This document shows, piece by piece, positions 26,637 through 34,526 of a stretch of DNA of 64,000 nt. Source of the stretch: an uncultured Mucilaginibacter sp. Lineage in GTDB: Bacteria > Bacteroidota > Bacteroidia > Sphingobacteriales > Sphingobacteriaceae. The stretch spans positions 1-64,000 of the forward strand of contig CAJYJH010000021.1 of the NCBI GenBank assembly GCA_913775265.1, in the 5' to 3' direction. The notes below the pieces were generated by a model. It did not search any database. It was given only the letters and a program-made list of their open reading frames with translations, and was not told the DNA's origin. The translations under genes and the position numbers were made by a program. Numbering within the stretch: the stretch's first letter is position 1; the number at the start of each line of letters is the position of its first letter.

Positions 26637-28748
26637 CTAATCTTCCAGCCATATATTTTGCGTAAATGCACCGTTAACTGCGGCATCCCAGATTTCTAAT
26701 CTCACCCACTTTTTCCCGGACAAATTAACCGGTATGCTAGACTGTCTTGAACCAAAAGCTGTAGTGTTTTTTAAATCGATGCGTTTTCGATAAACTTTTT
26801 GCCCATCTCCCATGATGATCTCAGCAAAGTTCAACGGGAAAGTCCATTCGGCCGAAAAGTTTACGGTAGAAGCATTTCCACTCTTTTTATTTGTTGACGA
26901 TGAGGTGTTAACACGATTTACGTTGAATGATGGGATTAGCACCTCACCAGTGGTAGAGAAAAAGGCACCTCTTTGCATCGCATCAACAACCGGTTGCCAG
27001 CCGTTTTTAAATTTCGGCAAAGCGTCCATTTTCAGATAATTGATATTGACGTGTGCATACATTTCATTATCGTGTGTAATAGTAAATATATCTGATTCAG
27101 CTATCGCCTTTTTCTTAAAACCCCAATTGCTCATGTCATCCATCAAATCAAAGATGCGCTTACCCATACGCTCGGTTGATAAATCGGCCGGAATGTTCTT
27201 CCAGGCAGCACCATTAAAATGATCAGACTTAAAAAAATTTTCTGCTTTGTATAAGTCCGGATATCCCGTCGAACCTTTTGTGCGCGCATGCGCAGTCCAG
27301 GCTAAGCCACCTTCTTGTTCCAGCAGTTTTAGCATATCTTCTTTACCACCTATATGATATACTTTACCATAGCGGCTATCTTGGTTAACAAAAGGCACAT
27401 CCCCTTTGCGCGACATAATCCAGTATACCGGCTTAGGAAAAATCCCCATCCAATGCCCACCAAAAAACTCATTAGGCTCCTCGCCGGGAAGCAGCAGAAA
27501 CCTGCTGTTCGACTCTTTTTCACACTCCTTAAATAAGGCATCCAGTTCTTTCAGGCGTTCTTCATCAGGCCCTTTAGGATGGCCTGTGCCATGAAACTCT
27601 CCTAAGTGAACGATATCAACACCTAAGTTTTTAAAAACACGCACGTATTCAGGCTCTGTATCTGCGGGCTTATTTTTTAAAGTTACAGATGTGGTATACT
27701 CGTTATGAAAATGACTGGCCATAGTTTTGTAACCAGGCAGCGGCTTAAATTTATCATTGTGGGTGAATTTCTTTACTTCATTAAGCGTAGCCTCCCCATT
27801 AGCTAAAGTTGCCATGCAAAAGAAATTGAAGCGCTGATGTGTTCCGGGTGGCGCGTTAAACCAAGGCACAAAACGACGATCTCCATATAAATCCTGCCGT
27901 ATGCCTATCCCGTAACCTGGTATAAGTTTACGGTAGTTGCTGCCATACCACGTAAATTTTAAATTAAAAGCCTCGTCAAGCGGATAGAAGTATTGATGCG
28001 GTGCCGGAAACACAGCAAGTGAACCCGCAGCTGTCTCCCCTATGATGGTACGATATTTAACCGCAACGTTTTGGCTGGTATCAGCTGCATGGTAAGCCGT
28101 ACCTGCAAACTCGTTGTTAGTTTTAGACCAGCTGACTTTTGACCATCTTGGATCACTGCCTACCATACCCGCGTCGTAAACGACTGCCATAGAATCTATA
28201 GGCGTGCTCATTACTGCTGCGACATTGAAGAGAGGACTACCGTTATAAAAAGTAACCTCGATATTACCGCTGAAAGGGCCGGCTTTAGCTCCTGGTATAG
28301 TTACAATGGTACGAGAGCCTTCTTTTTTTATAACGGCATCTGCCTTGTTTAGCGTAACCTTGTAGGCTTTAAATGGCTTAAGCGGTACGCGGTCGAAAAA
28401 TATGTTCCATCCGTTTTGTGAAATTAAGTCACGCTTACCAACAGTTAGTATAAATTCCGGATTAAGGTTACTTACTATCTCTTTGAAAGACCCATTTTCG
28501 GCCGACTGAACGCTCCGAAATAAAGGAGCATCGTTTTGTAAATTGAGTATTACTTTACCTTGAGTACCTGTACCTGTCGGCCAGGTAATCACCATATCGT
28601 GAGTTTTACTATTGACTTTCGGCTGATTTGTGATTTTTGCTTTTATCGGACCAGCCACATGGGGTAACGTTACAGATTGAGCGCCCGATACCGTCATAAT
28701 TAGCATGATATTTAAAAGTAATCTCACAAACACATTCAGATAGGTCAT
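26637..28748 (-). CDS. Secreted PHP-type metallohydrolase (CehA/McbA-like) of the PUL
   Basis: A 703-residue protein with an N-terminal signal peptide (about 1-23, ending VSGAQ), a beta-rich N-terminal half (about 25-330) and a PHP-like catalytic region. Possible metal ligands follow the PHP order: SHFHNEYTTS (H346, H348), VDIVHLGEFHG (H381, E384, H386), LLPGEEPN (E423/E424), AWTAHAR (H487) and SDIFTITHD (D553, H559). Such enzymes hydrolyse phosphoesters or other esters with two or three metal ions. It is the last gene of the enzyme cluster, 52 bases after the 725-residue protein. Its substrate is unknown; a PUL setting suggests action on a sugar or its decoration. PHP assignment is from motif reading only. 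Confidence 0.6.
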   Translation of the reverse strand: MTYLNVFVRLLLNIMLIMTVSGAQSVTLPHVAGPIKAKITNQPKVNSKTHDMVITWPTGTGTQGKVILNLQNDAPLFRSVQSAENGSFKEIVSNLNPEFILTVGKRDLISQNGWNIFFDRVPLKPFKAYKVTLNKADAVIKKEGSRTIVTIPGAKAGPFSGNIEVTFYNGSPLFNVAAVMSTPIDSMAVVYDAGMVGSDPRWSKVSWSKTNNEFAGTAYHAADTSQNVAVKYRTIIGETAAGSLAVFPAPHQYFYPLDEAFNLKFTWYGSNYRKLIPGYGIGIRQDLYGDRRFVPWFNAPPGTHQRFNFFCMATLANGEATLNEVKKFTHNDKFKPLPGYKTMASHFHNEYTTSVTLKNKPADTEPEYVRVFKNLGVDIVHLGEFHGTGHPKGPDEERLKELDALFKECEKESNSRFLLLPGEEPNEFFGGHWMGIFPKPVYWIMSRKGDVPFVNQDSRYGKVYHIGGKEDMLKLLEQEGGLAWTAHARTKGSTGYPDLYKAENFFKSDHFNGAAWKNIPADLSTERMGKRIFDLMDDMSNWGFKKKAIAESDIFTITHDNEMYAHVNINYLKMDALPKFKNGWQPVVDAMQRGAFFSTTGEVLIPSFNVNRVNTSSSTNKKSGNASTVNFSAEWTFPLNFAEIIMGDGQKVYRKRIDLKNTTAFGSRQSSIPVNLSGKKWVRLEIWDAAVNGAFTQNIWLED

Positions 28749-28800
28749 ATCTTTTCAATTAAGTCTTTAAAATACACATTGAAGCAGCAGACTTATGATG

Positions 28801-30978
28801 CTACCAATTCATATCTATATTAACGCCTTGGCTAAAGTTATCAAAGCTCAATAACAACGTTTTCGAACCGGCATCCCAATCATTCTTATATAAATTCAAA
28901 GTTTGCCCTGCCTGGGTAACTTTCACGTTTGCGGGTTTTGACGGCATTAAAATCCGCATTGTATTTATAGTTTTATCAGGGCTTTTGGCAACAAATCTGT
29001 AATTTGTTTTTCCTAACTGTTCGTTTGTTACCCGGGCGGCCGAAGCAAGTACCTGTACCTTTTGCTTGTTGGGCAGGTGCTTTAAATTATACAAGTATGC
29101 TTGCGTATTAGGAGCGATGATTTTTTTATTTAAAACCGGAAGTTGGGGATCGAACAGATCAATGTATTGACCATTTAACTCTATTGGTTTACGATCATCA
29201 GACTCATCGAGCACTGCCGCAATGGTATAAGGGCCGCGCTCCAGCACAAAATTATTTTTAATAATGAGCTTACCCGCTTGAGCAGCTGTTTCGTAGGCTT
29301 GTTTAACCGTTGCCATAAAGCTTTGATGCCCGTTACCTGTCATAATGATCTCTTTAGGATTCTGCCTGATCACGTACACAGTGCCCTTGCCAACTTTAAA
29401 AGTTCCTCCGGTATTGGCTTTAACGTCGATGCCTAAAAGCTCAAATAAATGTTCTGCCGGTGCATTGTACTTTTTGGATCCTGTGTTCCACCATTCCTTC
29501 ACCTGCTGAAACGGATCGTTATCCTGACCGTAATACAAAAGCACACCACCTGCCTTTACCCAATCTGAAAGGAGCTCATGCTGCCTGGCAGAAGATGGCT
29601 TCATGTTAGCGTAGCTCATGATTAAAACCTTGGTATCTTTAAGCCCATTACTTGCCAGATTTTCCATATGCACGGTTGATACCGGGATGCCATGTTTCAA
29701 CAACGGGACAGCCATACCATAAAAGTTTGATAACTGCGGATCATCGTAGCTTTTGTGCGTAGGAAACCGTTGAAACATCATAGAATTGCCAAGCAACACA
29801 CTTATACCCTGGCTACCGTTTAACTGGTTACCCGACAGTGGCATACTGTTCAAAGAGTTAATCATGACCTGCATCTGGGTGGCATACGCAGGAGCAATCG
29901 GTTGCTTGTCGGCCATACCATCTACCTTAAATTTTCCTTTATATATCCGATTAGGCCAGGGCATTACCTCGTAATAATTAACCATAGGATACAAAAGCTG
30001 GGCTGTAAAAGTTGCCTGGTAATTTAACTTGTAGTCATCCCACGAGCGTTGGCGGTCTTCAATAGGGTCGGTTAAAAAATAGATGCGTCTGCCGGTTGGC
30101 GCGGTCATAGACACCATGGATCCATATTCGAGAAACGCGTTTTCAAATACACGCTCCTTCATTACACCGTTGTAAAACAAAGGTTCGCGCGATGTACCTG
30201 TCCACACCTGAGCGATATAGCCATCCATCCCGTCTAAGTTAGCCAAACTGGCCTCCGGACTAACAATTTGCCATGCGGAATAATTTAACAGCGAATGCGT
30301 TGGAACAAAGCAATTAACATTACGCCCTACACTTTTAGAATACGATTTAACGTAAGTAAAAATTTCTTTAAGGGCATCAAAATAGAGTTGGTATTTTAGC
30401 TTTGATGACAGATAAGTAGCCTCCGGCGATTCGTACTGCGCCATCCAAGGTAAGCCGTAGTACTTTTGCCAAGCCTGTTTAAATACCTCACTATAACCGG
30501 CCCGGGCCCAAAACTCGGGTTCTTCCAGGTACACTGCGGTAACGCCTGCATCTATAGCACGTTTAACGTGCGTTTTCATGTAACGTAAAAAATTTGCAGT
30601 AGGCACAATATACGGCACATTTTCACCATGCCATATGGTTTGGCCATTCTGCATCATCTGTCCTTCGTCCAGATGTTTTTTGCCATCCCATTCGCCTAAA
30701 AAGTAATCTTTGTACTGCCCCCAGGCAATGCCGGTCATAAACTGCACTTCATAGCCCTGATCGCGGTATGCTTTTACACGCTTTTCAAATTCTCCACCAT
30801 CATCGTTAATGCCGTATACCATGGCAATGTCAGCCCTGATATCGAAGTCGGGATTAAACGGAGCTGATGCCTGAAAGGAGGTTTTTTGTAAAAATTGAGC
30901 CGATACCGGGTTGGCAGCATACATGGTGGCTGCAAAAACAGCAACCACCCACCATTTCTTGGTCCATTGATTATTCAC
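28801..30978 (-). CDS. Secreted protein, TIM-barrel glycoside-hydrolase-like, unassigned family
   Basis: A 725-residue protein with a signal peptide (about 1-28, ending NPVSAQ). I cannot place it in a numbered glycoside hydrolase family. The first half (about 45-380) looks like a TIM barrel: VTAVYLEEPEFWARAGY (146-162) has acidic residues at a strand end, as in acid/base sites of GH42-like enzymes. Around 440-520 VLIMSYANMKPS and WVKAGGVLLYYG resemble a Rossmann-like glutamine-amidotransferase fold, seen as the second domain of GH42 proteins. The C-terminus is beta-rich. It starts 3 bases after the GH76 stop, so it is surely translated with it. An enzymatic role on the same glycan is likely but unproven. 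Confidence 0.5.
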   Translation of the reverse strand: MNNQWTKKWWVVAVFAATMYAANPVSAQFLQKTSFQASAPFNPDFDIRADIAMVYGINDDGGEFEKRVKAYRDQGYEVQFMTGIAWGQYKDYFLGEWDGKKHLDEGQMMQNGQTIWHGENVPYIVPTANFLRYMKTHVKRAIDAGVTAVYLEEPEFWARAGYSEVFKQAWQKYYGLPWMAQYESPEATYLSSKLKYQLYFDALKEIFTYVKSYSKSVGRNVNCFVPTHSLLNYSAWQIVSPEASLANLDGMDGYIAQVWTGTSREPLFYNGVMKERVFENAFLEYGSMVSMTAPTGRRIYFLTDPIEDRQRSWDDYKLNYQATFTAQLLYPMVNYYEVMPWPNRIYKGKFKVDGMADKQPIAPAYATQMQVMINSLNSMPLSGNQLNGSQGISVLLGNSMMFQRFPTHKSYDDPQLSNFYGMAVPLLKHGIPVSTVHMENLASNGLKDTKVLIMSYANMKPSSARQHELLSDWVKAGGVLLYYGQDNDPFQQVKEWWNTGSKKYNAPAEHLFELLGIDVKANTGGTFKVGKGTVYVIRQNPKEIIMTGNGHQSFMATVKQAYETAAQAGKLIIKNNFVLERGPYTIAAVLDESDDRKPIELNGQYIDLFDPQLPVLNKKIIAPNTQAYLYNLKHLPNKQKVQVLASAARVTNEQLGKTNYRFVAKSPDKTINTMRILMPSKPANVKVTQAGQTLNLYKNDWDAGSKTLLLSFDNFSQGVNIDMNW

Positions 30979-30981
30979 AGG

Positions 30982-32154
30982 CTATTTTGAATTATAAGGT
31001 ACAAATAATTGCATAAAGGCCACAGCGCTGCTCGACTCGTAAGATTGCACAACGCCTTTGGGGCACGCCTCTTTATAATTACGATGCATAATATTCCGGG
31101 TTAAATCGCGGTTGTTCCATGCTAAGTTAGCATTTTGTATAGCCCATTGGTCATATTTGCCCTTAGGATATACCCGCGCAAGTTGCGCCAGGTATTGTGC
31201 AAAAATGGCTTTAAGCACACCTTGCTCGTTATAATCGCCCTCGGCAGGCAATATACCCTGACTGTCACTCATACGCTGTTGCGTATAGCGCGCGGCCAAG
31301 TTGGCATCATCCAGGTATTTAGAGTTATTGGTAACCTCGTAAAGCATTACAGCGGCACCAATACAAGTACCCTGATTATAGGTATAATCTTCATAGCCTG
31401 GCCTGTTGTCGCCGATTTTATGATCTGCAACCCGGCCATTACTTTCGTTAAACAAGTTCTCTCTCGACCATTGGTAGACTGCTTTAGCCTTTTCCAGATA
31501 CTGCTGATCTTTTGTGATCTGATACAGCCTCATGGCGGCGATGACAGTTGGATAGTTAATACAGGCATTTTTACCACTATGCTTAAAATCCCAAAACATG
31601 CCGCCCTTAACAGCGTCATAAGAGCCGTTCCATACCCGCTCAAACCCAGCTTTGGCTTTAGTTAAATAAGTTTCATTTTTAGTGATACCATAAGCCCTGG
31701 CAAGCGAAATAACCCACCACATCATATCATCGTATATAAACCACGTCGTAGTATTATTCCAGTTATAGCCATCATATTTGTTAAAGCCGCCTTCATACAA
31801 ATCTGTTATTAAACTATAATAAGCCTCGTCTTTGGTGCGCTCATAAATATGCATGGCCATATCCCAATAAATGGCCTGCGTCCAGATGGCGCCTATGCCT
31901 TTGCGCTCGGTGTTACTGTAATAGAGTTTATCTGTTTGGCTATAGTAAGCTTTGTTAAATGCATTAAAAGCACTCGTTGCATCAGCGGCGTTATAAAACT
32001 CACGTTTAACCTCCAGAGCAGGCGCAGTCTTTTCGGTATTATCGCTTCCCTTATTCAAAGAAGCCTTATGTATCGATGCAAACACAATAAGCAGTGATAA
32101 CAGCCTGATTTTATAAACTAACACTATTGGAGGCAGATTGAAACCCTTCATCAT
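30982..32154 (-). CDS. GH76-family glycoside hydrolase (alpha-1,6-mannanase-like)
   Basis: GH76 enzymes are endo-alpha-1,6-mannanases with an (alpha/alpha)6 barrel that attack the backbone of yeast-type mannan. In this 390-residue protein the catalytic Asp pair is visible in FIYDDMMWW (D142, D143), followed by ISLARAYGITKNETYLTKAK. The repeated ITKDQQYLEKAKAVYQW and VTNNSKYLDDANLAARYT motifs fit the barrel helices. A hydrophobic N-terminus (about 9-27) is a signal. It lies downstream of a 533-base gap that separates it from GH35 and three bases before the next gene. Confidence 0.82.
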   Translation of the reverse strand: MMKGFNLPPIVLVYKIRLLSLLIVFASIHKASLNKGSDNTEKTAPALEVKREFYNAADATSAFNAFNKAYYSQTDKLYYSNTERKGIGAIWTQAIYWDMAMHIYERTKDEAYYSLITDLYEGGFNKYDGYNWNNTTTWFIYDDMMWWVISLARAYGITKNETYLTKAKAGFERVWNGSYDAVKGGMFWDFKHSGKNACINYPTVIAAMRLYQITKDQQYLEKAKAVYQWSRENLFNESNGRVADHKIGDNRPGYEDYTYNQGTCIGAAVMLYEVTNNSKYLDDANLAARYTQQRMSDSQGILPAEGDYNEQGVLKAIFAQYLAQLARVYPKGKYDQWAIQNANLAWNNRDLTRNIMHRNYKEACPKGVVQSYESSSAVAFMQLFVPYNSK

Positions 32155-32571
32155 ATTTGGTTTGTTTAATTTCCAGACTTAATTAGGCCTAGTCCGAAAG
32201 TAGATATTAAATTATTAATCAAGAATTTAAACCACTAAATTATTTCATTAAAATCTTAATTCTGGATTGTGAATGTGTAATGGCGTTTTATAAGACCCAA
32301 TAGCTAAATAGGATGAGAACTAAAATCGGGCTACCTTTTTTTAATACAAAGCTCGTAAGCTGGACCGTTATCAATAGTCTCGACTATTTTCCAGAGGTGG
32401 ATATCAAAAAATAGATACTTTTTTAAAAGCTACCTTGAAATATAGCTGGTTACTAAGAACATCGCACCCGGCATTCTGCGAAGCACGCACCATTAAAGCA
32501 TCGGTACATGCCCGGCACTAAAGTGTAACGGCATGCTCACAGCTGAGGTGCCCAAGTTTTATATTATAAAC

Positions 32572-32609
32572 GCAATGGTCCGATGATGCTAGCATCATCG
32601 GACCATTGC
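32572..32609. repeat. Perfect 38-bp palindrome
   Basis: GCAATGGTCCGATGATGCT (32572-32590) is followed directly by its exact reverse complement (32591-32609), with no loop. It shares the GATGATGC/GCATCATC core with the small hairpin at 32639-32659. It can form a cruciform or a 19-bp RNA hairpin; no T-run lies close by. Confidence 0.9.
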
Positions 32610-32623
32610 AATCCAAGTTTCAC

Positions 32624-32659
32624 TAAAAAAATATGCAGAGCATCATTATTAATGATGCT
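32624..32659 (-). terminator. Weak terminator-like hairpin after GH35
   Basis: AGCATCATT (32639-32647) pairs with AATGATGCT (32651-32659). On the minus strand a T-run (32625-32631) follows after 7 bases. It lies 28 bases past the GH35 stop. Confidence 0.45.
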
Positions 32660-32687
32660 TGCTTCCAGTAATACTTATTGAAGTTGC

Positions 32688-34520
32688 TTATTTGATATTC
32701 AATTGATCCAGGATAGGTTTATTCAAAGCAGATATCGCATTTGTTTCCGGCTTCAATAATTCCAAAACAACAACCTCATTAACCCCTTTTTTTAACCATT
32801 CAGCCGGAACGTATAAAGTTTGTTGAGGGCCGATACTCCAGTACTTGCCTAAGTTGTGACCGTTAATCCAAACTACACCTTTACCCCACTGCCGCATATC
32901 TAAATAGGTGTCTGCAACCTGAGAGAGTTTAACCGTGCCCTTTCTTAATATTGGGCTATTAGCAGACGTTGCGCCGGCACGAAATTTAAATCCTTGCAAT
33001 TGTTCAAATGGCATTTTATACATCGACCAATTATTCACCTCGCTACCCGCAAATTTTACGTTACCGATAATGCCTTTTTTGTTTTCTAAAAGGTACTTGC
33101 CGAAGTTGATGCGTCCCATATTTTCGACCAAAACATCCAGCGTAACGTTACCTTTCGGCAGAGTAATCTCCATACTGTCGCGCCTTGTTCTGCGATCAAG
33201 CGATCCAACCATTTTTCCATTTAATAAAACCACGGCAAAATCTCTAAGTCCGTTAACTTTTAATAAGCCTTTTCGCCCTCCGGTCAGTTGACTGCGATAA
33301 AGCATATAGCCATAATCCTGATTGAGATCTTCGAAAGTAAGCGGGCGCTTGTTTTTCACAACGGTTGGTAGATTGTCCAGCAATTTCGCAGACATTGTTA
33401 GGTTTGTTGCCTGAATGCTCATAGATGGTTTCGGGGCAGGAACTGCGGGCAATGTAACCTCCTTTGGCAAATGTTTTTCAATCACTTTTCGGAACGCAAA
33501 AAACTTTGGCGTTGCATTGCCTGCTTCATCCAATGGCGCATCGTAGTCATAGCTACTGGTTTGCGGCTCAAAGGGTGATGTATCTTTAAAATTTGCACCA
33601 TTCATAAACCCACGTGTTGTTCCGCCATGGAACATATACATATTAATGCTAATGTTAGCAGCTAAAGCAGTATCCAGTCTACTGGCGTACTTAGCCGCAG
33701 GCACTGTATGATGAGGTGCTCCCCACCAATCAAACCATGCAGGATACCACTCTGGAATGTAGTAAGGCCCCTTACCATTGTGATTAGCATTAATCAACTT
33801 TTTCACCTTCGCCGGGTCGTCTAATCCATTTACGCCGGGCAACAGGCCGGGTAAGTGACCGTTTACCAAATCATCTGCCGGGTCGCAGGTAAATAATAGT
33901 CCATCAAAACCGGCATCCTTAAACATACGCTGATTAATGGCCAGGTACTCTTTATCACTACCGTATGAGCCGTACTCGTTCTCAATTTGTACCATCAGAA
34001 TATTTCCTCCATGGTTAATCTGTAAAGGAGCAAGTCTCTTGCCTACTTCTTTAATGTAAGCTTCATACTCTTTCAAATATTGAGGTTCTTTGCTGCGCAC
34101 CTGCAACCCTTTTTCGTTTTGCAACCAATATGGGTAACCGCCGAATTCCCATTCGGCACAAACGTATGGGCTTGGCCTGAGCACTACCCAAAGACCTTCC
34201 TGCTTAGCTATATTAACAAATTCAGCAATGTCGTTATTGCCCGAAAAATCAAATTTCCCTTTTTGAGGCTCGTGTACATTCCAGAAAACGTAGGTACCTA
34301 TAGAGTTGAGGCCCATAGCCTTAGCCATTTTCATGCGGCTACGCCAAGCCTCACGAGGTACTCTCGGGTAATGCATCTCACCGGAGATCATTTGAAATGA
34401 CTTGCCATCCAGCAAAAAAGTCGAATCGCCCAATGCAAAAGTATGCTTCGCCATCTGAGCCTTTGAAAAACCCGCCCATAAACAAAGCAGGAACATTAAT
34501 GAAGTTTTTTTGAAAAACAT
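32688..34520 (-). CDS. GH35 beta-galactosidase
   Basis: A secreted beta-galactosidase of 610 residues (signal about 1-21). The GH35 opening GEMHYPRVPREAWRSRMKMA and the RPSPYVCAEWEFGGYPYWL segment are very typical. The acid/base is E182 in QIENEYGSYG and the nucleophile E257 in IPEWYPAWFDWWG. The C-terminal jelly-roll region has GVVWINGHNLGKYW. Family members remove terminal beta-linked galactose from oligosaccharides. It starts 6 bases after the GH2 stop, so both are one transcript. Confidence 0.94.
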   Translation of the reverse strand: MFFKKTSLMFLLCLWAGFSKAQMAKHTFALGDSTFLLDGKSFQMISGEMHYPRVPREAWRSRMKMAKAMGLNSIGTYVFWNVHEPQKGKFDFSGNNDIAEFVNIAKQEGLWVVLRPSPYVCAEWEFGGYPYWLQNEKGLQVRSKEPQYLKEYEAYIKEVGKRLAPLQINHGGNILMVQIENEYGSYGSDKEYLAINQRMFKDAGFDGLLFTCDPADDLVNGHLPGLLPGVNGLDDPAKVKKLINANHNGKGPYYIPEWYPAWFDWWGAPHHTVPAAKYASRLDTALAANISINMYMFHGGTTRGFMNGANFKDTSPFEPQTSSYDYDAPLDEAGNATPKFFAFRKVIEKHLPKEVTLPAVPAPKPSMSIQATNLTMSAKLLDNLPTVVKNKRPLTFEDLNQDYGYMLYRSQLTGGRKGLLKVNGLRDFAVVLLNGKMVGSLDRRTRRDSMEITLPKGNVTLDVLVENMGRINFGKYLLENKKGIIGNVKFAGSEVNNWSMYKMPFEQLQGFKFRAGATSANSPILRKGTVKLSQVADTYLDMRQWGKGVVWINGHNLGKYWSIGPQQTLYVPAEWLKKGVNEVVVLELLKPETNAISALNKPILDQLNIK

Positions 34521-34526
34521 ATGTAA

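Larger units (their letters stand above)
32155..32687. other. Non-coding gap inside the PUL with two palindromes
   Basis: 533 bases between GH35 and GH76, both on the minus strand. No ORF. It holds the 38-bp palindrome (32572-32609) and a small hairpin (32639-32659). The gap is long for an operon, so GH76 onward may have its own promoter; I saw no clear two-box promoter. Confidence 0.6.
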
